NCBI GenBank assembly: GCA_020846535.1
Contig: JADLDR010000092.1
Location: forward strand, 1 to 36,715
From: Armatimonadota bacterium
GTDB taxonomy: Bacteria; Armatimonadota; JADLDR01
Length of the DNA stretch: 36,715 bases
Reading direction: 5' to 3'
In this document: positions 7,870 to 14,840 of the stretch, in pieces
How positions within the stretch are numbered: position 1 is the stretch's first letter
How the letters are laid out: each line of letters begins with the position of its first letter
Made by a program: the position numbers and the translations under genes
The notes under the pieces: model-generated
Seen by the model: only the letters and a program-made list of their open reading frames with translations
The model's database searches: none
Told to the model about the DNA's origin: nothing

Positions 7870-9054
7870 TCAGGCAATCCCGATTTCGGCGTCGGTCAGG
7901 TAGCAGGCGGGGTCGGGGGCCCAGGGGTTGCCTGTGGCGGCCTCGGCGCGGACGCGCAGGTTCCCGTTGCAGATATCGAGGTATTTGCAGACAGCGCACC
8001 GGCCTTCCAGCAGAGGCTTCCGGTTCTTCAGACCCGCCATCAGAGGGTCGCTCGTATCGGTCCAGATATCCCCAATTTTCCGTTCCTTGACGTTCCCGAA
8101 CGAATAATGCTGCCAGAACTGATCGGCGTGAACGTTCCCCAGGTTGTCCACATCCGCGATTGCGATTCCTGACTGGTTGCCCCCGTTCCAGCGGAGCATC
8201 TGATAGACCTCTTCGGCCCGCTCCGGATTCTCCTGAAGAAGCCGCATATAGAGATATACCCCGTCCGTGTGATTGTCTACTGTCAGAATATCCTTCTCGA
8301 TGCCGCGTTTGTGGAAATCCATCGTGCGATCCAGGATCAGATCCACCGCCCAGCGCGTTTCTTCCGGGGCGAGATCGGATTTGGAGAGCTTGCCGCCCCG
8401 GCCCGCATAGGCCAGGTGGTAGAAGCAGCAGCGCGGAATATTCTCCGATTCCAGCAGATCTAAAATCTCCGGCAGTTCCCTGAAATTGTATTTGGTGATG
8501 GTGAAGCGCAGGCCCACCCGCACCCCTGCCTCCCGGCAGTTACGGATGCCCTGGAGCGCCTCCTCGAAGGCCCCTTTCTTGCCCCGGAACTTGTCGTTGG
8601 TCTTCTGCATCCCGTCCAGGCTGACCCCGACATAGGAAAAGCCGGTCTCCTTGATCTGCCGGGCGGTGGCCGCATCGATGAGCGTTCCGTTGGTGGAAAT
8701 CACGCACCGCAGGCCCTGCGCGATCCCGTAGGATGCCAGATCGAACAGGTCGCCCCGCGTGAACGGCTCCCCGCCGGAGAAAAGGACGGTCGGCGACTGG
8801 AATTCCGCCACATCGTCCAGGAACCGCTTTCCCTCTTCGGTGGTCAGCTCGCCCGGATAGTCCTGCTCGTGGGAATCCGAGTAGCAGTGTATGCATCTCA
8901 AATTGCACCGGCGCGTATAATTCCAGACCACAATAGGCTTCTTATCCTCCGAATAGTGCAGCAGATGCGCCGGTAGTTTCGAGGTCTGCCGCCCGTACCG
9001 GAGTGTATCCCCCGGGGTGGCCGTCCCGCAGTAAAGCCGGGTAATCCCGATCAT
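7870..9054 (-). CDS. ahbC: AhbC-type radical SAM 12,18-didecarboxysiroheme deacetylase
   Basis: A 394-residue radical SAM enzyme. AhbC removes the acetate side chains of 12,18-didecarboxysiroheme to give Fe-coproporphyrin III, the substrate of AhbD. The N-terminus (MIGITRLYCGT, then SKLPAHLLHYSEDKKP) is characteristic of the AhbC/NirJ-like group. The SAM cluster motif is C50, C54 and C57 (RRCNLRCIHC), with FSGGEP after it and a Cys-rich end (RCAVCKYLDICNG). A perfect AGGAGGT sits a few bases before the ATG. No ahbA or ahbB (siroheme decarboxylase) gene is in the window. Heme d1 synthesis (NirJ) is the alternative, but the adjacent ahbD favours haem b. Transcription may start at the element-borne promoter at 9163-9190. 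Confidence 0.88.
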   Translation of the reverse strand: MIGITRLYCGTATPGDTLRYGRQTSKLPAHLLHYSEDKKPIVVWNYTRRCNLRCIHCYSDSHEQDYPGELTTEEGKRFLDDVAEFQSPTVLFSGGEPFTRGDLFDLASYGIAQGLRCVISTNGTLIDAATARQIKETGFSYVGVSLDGMQKTNDKFRGKKGAFEEALQGIRNCREAGVRVGLRFTITKYNFRELPEILDLLESENIPRCCFYHLAYAGRGGKLSKSDLAPEETRWAVDLILDRTMDFHKRGIEKDILTVDNHTDGVYLYMRLLQENPERAEEVYQMLRWNGGNQSGIAIADVDNLGNVHADQFWQHYSFGNVKERKIGDIWTDTSDPLMAGLKNRKPLLEGRCAVCKYLDICNGNLRVRAEAATGNPWAPDPACYLTDAEIGIA

Positions 9055-9082
9055 TGAGACCTCCTGAATCGGTATAGCGAAT

Positions 9083-9117
9083 CAACCGCCCCCCAGCCCC
9101 CACCTTGCTAAGGCGGG
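9083..9117. repeat. GC-rich palindromic repeat, CCCCCAGCCCCC type
   Basis: CCGCCCCCCAGCCCCCACC followed by TTGCTAAGGCGGGGG forms a hairpin (CCCCCACCTT with AAGGCGGGGG, one wobble). Related GC-rich pieces occur at 9422-9450, 17246-17281, 30822-30841 and 31164-31186. The copy at 17246 also shares scattered bases downstream, so these are probably decayed members of one family. Confidence 0.45.
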
Positions 9118-9162
9118 GGAGCAGATGGTACGGTACTTTGATGATATTTACCAAAAGAACGC

Positions 9163-9190
9163 ATTATCCTCACGGTTCGCTCATTTTCAA
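9163..9190 (-). promoter_or_regulatory. Predicted promoter for ahbCD at the edge of the 246-bp element
   Basis: On the minus strand TTGAAA (9185-9190, inside the element's terminal repeat) is 16 bp from GATAAT (9163-9168, mostly the flanking TTATC target sequence). It points to ahbC, whose start is about 110 bp away. A related arrangement, TTGAAA with TATAAT at 17 bp, occurs at the second copy of the element. Confidence 0.55.
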
Positions 9191-9414
9191 GGCAGTTGTT
9201 GAAAGGGGACCCTTGGATCCCTCGGGAAGGGGGTTGTGAGTCGGTTTGAAGGCCTTTCCCCGGCCCGTCAAAGCCAACGATGTCCTTCGGTCATCATGGG
9301 ATAGGTCTCATATCCGAAGGCTCGATTCGCTAGAGAGTGATGGGAGACAGGAATCCCACTATATAGGGATTTCCCAACTCTTGGCATCTGCCCTAAAAAT
9401 GAACGAAGCATGAG
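9169..9414. mobile_element. 246-bp non-coding terminal-inverted-repeat element, copy A
   Basis: The ends CTCACGGTTCGCTCATTTT and AAAAATGAACGAAGCATGAG are imperfect inverted repeats, and TTATC flanks both sides (9164-9168 and 9415-9419) as a 5-bp target duplication. There is no reading frame for a transposase, so this looks like a MITE. A second copy with about 80-85% identity by eye is at 23594-23986. The inner part holds several palindromes, for example GGAATCCCACTATATAGGG. Confidence 0.85.
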
Positions 9415-9421
9415 TTATCTA

Positions 9422-9450
9422 TACCCCCTTAGCAAGAGGGGCCGGGGGTA
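9422..9450. repeat. GC-rich hairpin beside copy A
   Basis: TACCCCC (9422-9428) pairs with GGGGGTA (9444-9450) around TTAGCAAGAGGGGCC. It belongs to the same loose GC-rich family as 9083-9117. From here to 9552 I see no gene. Confidence 0.4.
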
Positions 9451-9552
9451 CATCCCCAGATAACAACATTTGTTACTCTTATTATACCCTATTTTCCTGC
9501 GCCTGGGCGCTTCTCCAGCCTTAAAATCTGTGAAATGTGGCACAATTTTTGC

Positions 9553-9580
9553 ATTAAAGAAAGGGCGGCTCGCGCCGCCC
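9553..9580 (-). terminator. Rho-independent terminator closing the cytochrome locus
   Basis: GGGCGGC (9563-9569) and GCCGCCC (9574-9580) enclose TCGC; on the minus strand the stem is followed by TTTCTTTAA. It stands 10 bp after the stop of the seven-haem cytochrome gene, so transcription of the electron-transfer genes ends here and ahbC needs its own promoter. Confidence 0.8.
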
Positions 9581-9589
9581 CGCGGGATG

Positions 9590-10591
9590 TCAGGAAGACT
9601 TCTTGGACATGAAGGTGTGCATCTTCCGCACCGTGCCGGGCATGTGGCAGTCGCTGCATTTGGCGTTGTCAGAAGCGGTCGGCTGGTGGGTCTTGATGTC
9701 TTTGATGGTGTCCTTGTGGCAGTCGAGGCAGAGTTCTACTTCCGCCTTTTTGAGCTGGTGGGCCTGCCCGGTATCCTTGTGCGGCTCGTGGCAGGTGGTG
9801 CAGGTGTTGCCCGCCGCGAAGTGCTTGCCCATGAGGAGTTCGGAAAACTGCTGGTTCTGACCTTCCTGGGTCGGCTTGTCGTGGATGAACGCCTGGTTCA
9901 AATCGTCACCGGGCCGGAAGTCCTTGGGATTACTCAGGTTGCCCGAAGCGTCCTTGTCCCACAGCACCGGGAAGGGGAATTTCTTGGACGGGTCGGTTCC
10001 CTTGGAGTGGCACTTGCCGCAAACCATCATCTGCCGGTCTTTGGGCAGGCTGCTCAGAGTGACGATAGTGGTTTTCTTGCTGGCCGCAGGAGCGGAGATA
10101 TGCTCGCTTCCCGGACCGTGGCACGATTCACACCCGACACCCGTTTCCACCCAGCTCATATCCGCCGTATTGAAGCCGGTGGTGTGACAGGCCACGCATT
10201 TTTCTTTGGCGTTTTCCACAGGCAGATCGGTCCACTTTTTTTCCGCCACAGACCATTTGGCAGGCAGCGTCTTCCAGTCCTTGTCGATATACGCCTGCTC
10301 GCGCTTGCCGATCCCAAGCACCCAGGCTACCTGGTCTTTCTTGATAGGAGCATTGGCGAAATCGGCCACAATCGCCCCTTCCGCGCTCGCTTCGAGCAGG
10401 GCCTTCGAGTGGGCCGTCATATTGTAGGCATTCACAATATCCTTGTGAATCCCCTTATGGCAGGCGATGCACATCTTCGATCCCTTGTAAGTGGCCGTAC
10501 GCACATCCCCCTGCGACTGCCCCACCATCAGCGAGACCAGCACCCCTATCGTCAGCCCCAGCCCCGCCGTCCGTACCCAGAATGCTTTCAT
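9590..10591 (-). CDS. Periplasmic heptaheme c-type cytochrome
   Basis: A 333-residue exported cytochrome. The start at 10589-10591 gives a signal peptide (MKAFWVRTAGLGLTIGVLVS and on to about residue 28) and has AAAGGAGG upstream; the longer frame adds 29 residues with no such features. Seven CXXCH motifs are visible: CIACH, CVACH, CESCH, CGKCH, CTTCH, CLDCH and CSDCH. The spacing, with the CESCHGPG segment, resembles the cytochrome c554/DmsE-like multihaem family. It probably carries electrons through the periplasm between the inner-membrane and outer-membrane cytochromes. It is the last gene before the terminator at 9553-9580. No catalytic site for nitrogen or sulfur compounds is evident. 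Confidence 0.85.
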   Translation of the reverse strand: MKAFWVRTAGLGLTIGVLVSLMVGQSQGDVRTATYKGSKMCIACHKGIHKDIVNAYNMTAHSKALLEASAEGAIVADFANAPIKKDQVAWVLGIGKREQAYIDKDWKTLPAKWSVAEKKWTDLPVENAKEKCVACHTTGFNTADMSWVETGVGCESCHGPGSEHISAPAASKKTTIVTLSSLPKDRQMMVCGKCHSKGTDPSKKFPFPVLWDKDASGNLSNPKDFRPGDDLNQAFIHDKPTQEGQNQQFSELLMGKHFAAGNTCTTCHEPHKDTGQAHQLKKAEVELCLDCHKDTIKDIKTHQPTASDNAKCSDCHMPGTVRKMHTFMSKKSS

Positions 10592-10765
10592 TCCTTCCCT
10601 CCTTTGCGTAACCGATGACGGCCCCCACCGTCCCGCCTGCACGGTTCTTCCCCCACGCAACAGGCCGCTCTCTTCCACTTCTTATCATTTGGACATCGAA
10701 AAATGTTTTCCTGTTACAATCACCACAATGCTTCCCAAACGTCCCTACACCCTAACCCCTACCCC

Positions 10766-11545
10766 TTATTTCTTATACTGCTCATGGCACTGCCCGCAGA
10801 ACTCCTTCTGCTGGTGGCAAAAAGAGGTGCAGGTACGGCTGTCCGCTTTGGCCGCCGGGCCATGGGTCATCATGAAGTCTTCCGCCTTATGCGATTCGGG
10901 CTTGGGAACTTCCTTGCCGTGGCAGCTCTGGCAGAGCGCGTCATGGGTCTGGGCCAGCATCCCTTCGAATTTCGTGCCGTGCGGGTTGTGGCACGACCCG
11001 CAGGCAAAACCTTCGGGCAGGGGGTGGTGGTACTTTTTGGCGATATCGTCTTTCAGGTCGTGGCAGCCCGAGCAGGTTTCCATCTCGGGCTTGAGTAGGA
11101 GATCGTCCTGCTTGACGGGCTTGTGTACTTCATGGCAGGAGACGCAGGCCATCTCCATAGAGGCGTGAGGCGTCTGCTTCCACAGGTCGGCCTCCACCTT
11201 TCCCTGGTGGCACTTGAGGCAGATATCGTTCTGCCCGGCTGGCTTCAGGCTATCCCAGGCAACGATCTCTTTGCGCTTTCCTTCAGCGTGCTGCTTTCCC
11301 GGCCCGTGGCAGGCCTCGCACCCTTTTTGTTCGGGCGTCCGCTTTTCGTCCAGCAAAAGCTGGCTGTGCTTTACCTGCGCCCAGAGATTGGCATAGGTGT
11401 GATGGCACTGCATGCACGTCTTCGGCCCGATGTAGCGGTTGGCAGACGCAGGCTTGGCCGCCTGCTTCGCCGCCGGAGCGAAGGCGAGGCTGACCGCTCC
11501 GAGAAAAATCGCAATCCAGAATAAATGGTTTCTGTGGCTCATCAT
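10766..11545 (-). CDS. Periplasmic nonaheme c-type cytochrome, DmsE/MtrA-like
   Basis: A 259-residue exported cytochrome with a signal peptide (MMSHRNHLFWIAIFLGAVSL to about residue 24). It has eight standard CXXCH sites (CMQCH, CEACH, CLKCH, CVSCH, CSGCH, CGSCH, CQSCH, CGQCH) and one variant, CTSFCH (C239-H244, CX3CH). The run GCEACHGPG...CLKCH...CVSCH and the order of motifs resemble the DmsE/MtrA decaheme family, here with a shortened end. The last two sites (CTSFCH then CGQCH five residues on) resemble the paired modules of the 28-haem protein. No ribosome site is evident, and the start lies only 15 bp after the broken AlbA_2 gene, so its translation may have been affected by that remnant. 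Confidence 0.85.
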   Translation of the reverse strand: MMSHRNHLFWIAIFLGAVSLAFAPAAKQAAKPASANRYIGPKTCMQCHHTYANLWAQVKHSQLLLDEKRTPEQKGCEACHGPGKQHAEGKRKEIVAWDSLKPAGQNDICLKCHQGKVEADLWKQTPHASMEMACVSCHEVHKPVKQDDLLLKPEMETCSGCHDLKDDIAKKYHHPLPEGFACGSCHNPHGTKFEGMLAQTHDALCQSCHGKEVPKPESHKAEDFMMTHGPAAKADSRTCTSFCHQQKEFCGQCHEQYKK

Positions 11546-11560
11546 ATAACACCAAGCGGC

Positions 11561-12899
11561 TTATGAATTTTCATCGTTTTCGGAGGCGCGGTATGCTTGA
11601 TCGGGGTGGCTGGGCCTATCCGTATACCGCAAAATAAGATTCCCTGCCTTGACCATACGGTTCAAATAGTGAACCCGGAGCGTATCGGCAGATCGACCTA
11701 CCAGAGCGGAGATTGCCCTAAGCGTCAGGAACCGTCCCTGACGCAGACGGAAGATCGTTTCTTCCATTACCGCTCCGGATACCTTGCCCCGGTCTCTCAC
11801 AAAACCCTCTATCGCTTCGAGTTCAGGCAAATGTTCGGAGCTTCCATCAACCTTATGCTTAGAGCCGACAACCTCCACCCACATCTCCGATACCTGAACG
11901 GGAGGCAGGCGATAAAGATATGCTGTCCCGCATCCGCTTCCTGTAGGGATCAGAAAATGGTTTTCCACCAGCCTGCGGAGAAGCTGCGTCAAATCGCTGG
12001 GATGGGCGTCCGTTATCTCCTGTAAGCGCCGATTGGTCACTTTACCTTCGGCCCAAGCTGTTGCCAGAGCCAGCCGTTCGTATTCGCCCAAAGAACGGAA
12101 GCGGTCGCCGTACCGATCCGTCAGCGATCCTATTGCCCCCGGTGGCAGCAGGCTCATCATTATAAGATGCAGGCGGGTCATTTCCGGCTGAAATTCCTCT
12201 TGAAGCAAAGGAGTACGCCAGCACTGTTCTCGGCAGGCTCGCCGGATTTTGGCAAACCCGGAACCTGCCTGCTCCCCTGCTCCGATCAACTGAAACATTT
12301 TCTGAAGATTCCGGTTGCGGCAATCGCTGATGCCGCCTTCCCACATCGCTTCAAGAGGGATTCGTAAACCGCCCGGGTTTCGGAATATGAAGCAATCCGG
12401 CTTTTTGATAACCTGCACACCCACGCGACCACTGTAATCGGTATGTATCAGCATGTTGACGAACGCCTCCCGGAGAGCTTCATGGATATACGTTTCGTCA
12501 ATACGTTTGGAACCTTCTTCGAGCCGGAAGGGGATTTTCAGGTCCCTGGTCAGCCTGGGATATGCGAATCGGTAAAAATCGAATAGATTCCCGGACCATG
12601 AGCCGTCAGATGTCAGGCGGTACAGCCAGCGACAATCCGTTTCCCCTGCCGGCTGCTCCTGATAATCCACCAGATAATCTGGAATTCCATCGAAAATCGA
12701 ACGCAGGCAGAGGAACCAAATTGTCGTTATCATCTTCACGCGCACCGAGCAGGACATATCCCCCTTCGGTGTTTGCCATCGCGGAGTAGGTTTTCCAGAA
12801 GCTGCCCGGTAATTTCCCGTCTCCATCCCGCCCCTGGGCCTCCTTGATTTCGAAGTGCGCGCTTTCCCGCATGCTCAACAGGTCTTCGAGCGATTTCAT
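11561..12899 (-). pseudogene. Broken AlbA_2/RecG-like transcriptional regulator-type gene
   Basis: Two frames of one gene. The 5' part (12899 to about 12705) encodes the start of an AlbA_2 (Schlafen-like, RNA/DNA-binding) domain: MKSLEDLLSMRESAHFEIKE, then NTEGGYVLLG. The 3' part in another frame (from about 12700 to 11561) encodes the ATPase-like body with DETYIHEALREAFVNMLIHT and GAGEQAGSGF, then winged-helix-like segments. Intact relatives have well over 100 residues between these pieces (rest of AlbA_2 and a linker), so a deletion with frame change near 12700-12712 is the simplest reading. The gene interrupts the cytochrome run, 27 bp after the 28-haem gene. A functional short product from the second frame is possible but would lack the AlbA_2 domain. 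Confidence 0.75.
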
Positions 12900-12926
12900 G
12901 TATATATCGCTTTCCTCGCAGAAAGC

Positions 12927-14840
12927 CTACTCCTTCGCGTGGCACTGCTCGCAGTATTTGGGAGCATGGCATTTGTAGCACAGCGAGTTTTTAGCAAAGG
13001 AGGCCACGCGCTTGTGCCCAGACATCGCCCAGCCCTGCGGGTGGGGCATGGGCGTTTTGTGGCAGTCGTTGCAATATTTCCGGGAGTGGCAGGTAGAGCA
13101 ATTAGCCCCTTTCGCCATCGCCGGGCTGCCGTGCTTCTGGAGCCAGCCTGCGGGATGCACGGCCAGCTTGACCTTGCTGTGGCAGTCCGAGCAGAGCTGC
13201 TGATCCCGGTGGCACTGCGAGCAGATTCCTTTGCCCTGCGCGGCCTCTTTCGCGTGGCGGCTCGTCCAGTCGGAGGGGTGCGGCATGGGCGTCTTGTGGC
13301 AGGCGTCACACTGCTGCTTTTGATGGCAGGTGGCGCAATTGCTCGCCAACTGTATGGATTGCTGACCGTGCTGGTTGAGCCAGGCCGCAGCATTGCGGTG
13401 CGAGGGCGGCTTCTGCCGCTGATGGCACGCTGTGCAGTCCTTTTGTTCATGACAGCGAGCGCAGTCTCCTTCACCCAAATGCTCGCCGTGGACGGCCTGC
13501 CAGTTGCGCGGGTGGGGCATATCCATGGTGTGGCAGGCATAGCAGGACTTTTTCTCGTCATGGCACAGGTCGCAGGTCTGCCGTGAAGACAAGGCGTTCG
13601 GGCCGTGGCTCCGCTCCCAACCGGGCGTATGGGAGGCCGGTTTGCGGGTCTGGTGGCAGGTATGACAGAACTCCTGCTTATGGCAGGTCGCACAGGTGGA
13701 TGCCTGCTTCCAGGCGCTTTTCCCGTGAACCACCGGCCAGACCGGATTTTGATGGCTAGCAGGCAAGGACTGCTTGTGCTGATGGCACTCGTCGCAGAAG
13801 CTTTGCGTGTGGCAGGTCCAGCACCGTTTCGTGGAACGCTTGGCTTCCACCAGGTGGCGCACCTCCCATCCGGGCGGGTGGCCCTTGTAGATTTTGTGGC
13901 AGCCGTCGCAGAAGCTCTGCTGATGGCACTGGGCGCACTGGGCGGGCTTCTTTTTCGACTCCTCCTGGTGAATGGAAAGCCAGTTCAGGCTATGGGCGCG
14001 GCGCGTCTGGTGGCAGTCATCGCAGTACCGCTTTTCATGGCACTGGTTGCAGTTCTCGGCGCTTTGCTTGGCATCCTGCACGTGGCGCGTTTCCCGGTAG
14101 TTGAGGGGATGCGGGGATACGGTCTGGTGGCAGTTGTTGCAGAAATTGTTGGTGTGGCAGCGAGTACAGTCCTCTTTACCGCTGGTCGCTTCGGTCTTAT
14201 GGGCCGCAACCCACTCCGGGGTCATGGTCTTGCGGTCTCCCCCGAGGCGAACGTGGCAGAGGTTGCAGTCGTTGGCCGCCTTTTTTCCGTCGTGGCACTT
14301 GAAGCAGGTTTCCATCTGGGGAGCGTTGATGGTGGCGGCCTGCGGCCCGTGTACCACGCGGGAATGGCAGAAGGTGCAGCCCACCCCCATATTCCAGTGT
14401 TTGCTATGGGTGATCTTGATCCCATGATAGGCCACCAGGTCGGCGGCGGTTTTGTGGCACTTCTTGCAGTTGACATCCGGAACGTGCCCCTGAATGGCTT
14501 CGGTTTCTTTGCCGCCGCGAAAATGCTGGAGTACCATTTTGTTCGCCATGAGCTTGGTTTTCAGCATATTCTGAAAACCGGGCATGACATGGCATTCTTC
14601 GCAACCCACCTCGCGATGTGTGGAGACCTGCCAGGTCTGGAAATGATTTTTCATCTCATGGCAACCGGTGCAAAATACGGGTTGGCTGGTGGCATGGATG
14701 CCGTAAGTGGCCCCGGCGACCGCGATGACAATCCCTGTCAGGATGGCCCCCACGGTTATGCCAAAGGGAACCAGCGGCAGGTGAATCTTATAAAAAAGGA
14801 TCTGTTTGATGTACTCTTTGGAGGGAAGGAGGCGTCTCAC
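12927..14840 (-). CDS. 28-haem NapC/NirT-type cytochrome with 11 tandem haem-pair modules
   Basis: A 637-residue protein with one N-terminal membrane anchor (about residues 22-46) and 28 CXXCH motifs. The first four (57, 80, 125, 155) follow the NapC/NirT/NrfH pattern of membrane quinol dehydrogenases. Two more are at 179 and 192. Then eleven modules of 37-43 residues repeat CX2CH-X4/5-CX2CH, starting at C225, 264, 302, 340, 383, 423, 460, 502, 540, 581 and 621. An aromatic residue often precedes the second motif, and a PHPxxW...H segment follows. Haem accounts for about one site per 23 residues. The GTG start overlaps the stop of the CbcL-type gene by four bases and has AAGGAGG seven bases upstream. 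It likely takes electrons from quinol or its partner and passes them along a long periplasmic haem wire. Confidence 0.9.
   Translation of the reverse strand: MRRLLPSKEYIKQILFYKIHLPLVPFGITVGAILTGIVIAVAGATYGIHATSQPVFCTGCHEMKNHFQTWQVSTHREVGCEECHVMPGFQNMLKTKLMANKMVLQHFRGGKETEAIQGHVPDVNCKKCHKTAADLVAYHGIKITHSKHWNMGVGCTFCHSRVVHGPQAATINAPQMETCFKCHDGKKAANDCNLCHVRLGGDRKTMTPEWVAAHKTEATSGKEDCTRCHTNNFCNNCHQTVSPHPLNYRETRHVQDAKQSAENCNQCHEKRYCDDCHQTRRAHSLNWLSIHQEESKKKPAQCAQCHQQSFCDGCHKIYKGHPPGWEVRHLVEAKRSTKRCWTCHTQSFCDECHQHKQSLPASHQNPVWPVVHGKSAWKQASTCATCHKQEFCHTCHQTRKPASHTPGWERSHGPNALSSRQTCDLCHDEKKSCYACHTMDMPHPRNWQAVHGEHLGEGDCARCHEQKDCTACHQRQKPPSHRNAAAWLNQHGQQSIQLASNCATCHQKQQCDACHKTPMPHPSDWTSRHAKEAAQGKGICSQCHRDQQLCSDCHSKVKLAVHPAGWLQKHGSPAMAKGANCSTCHSRKYCNDCHKTPMPHPQGWAMSGHKRVASFAKNSLCYKCHAPKYCEQCHAKE
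12930..14168 (-). repeat. Coding tandem repeat: 11 haem-pair modules
   Basis: This stretch of the 28-haem gene encodes eleven units of about 115-130 bp, each carrying CX2CHX4/5CX2CH. The units are diverged at DNA level, so the repeat is best seen in the protein. It is coding sequence and not a CRISPR array. Confidence 0.8.

Noticed and set aside
9481..9486. TATAAT on the minus strand as an extra ahbC promoter
   Set aside because: There is no -35-like hexamer at 16-18 bp, and the 246-bp element would lie between it and ahbC; the promoter at 9163-9190 is better supported.
12695..12720. Programmed frameshift in the AlbA_2/RecG-like gene
   Set aside because: No slippery run is visible, and a large piece of the protein is missing at the junction, which slippage cannot explain.
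12930..14168. Regular repeats that could be taken for a CRISPR array
   Set aside because: The repeat is in the protein (haem pairs), DNA units differ, and there are no constant repeats with unique spacers. No cas gene is present.
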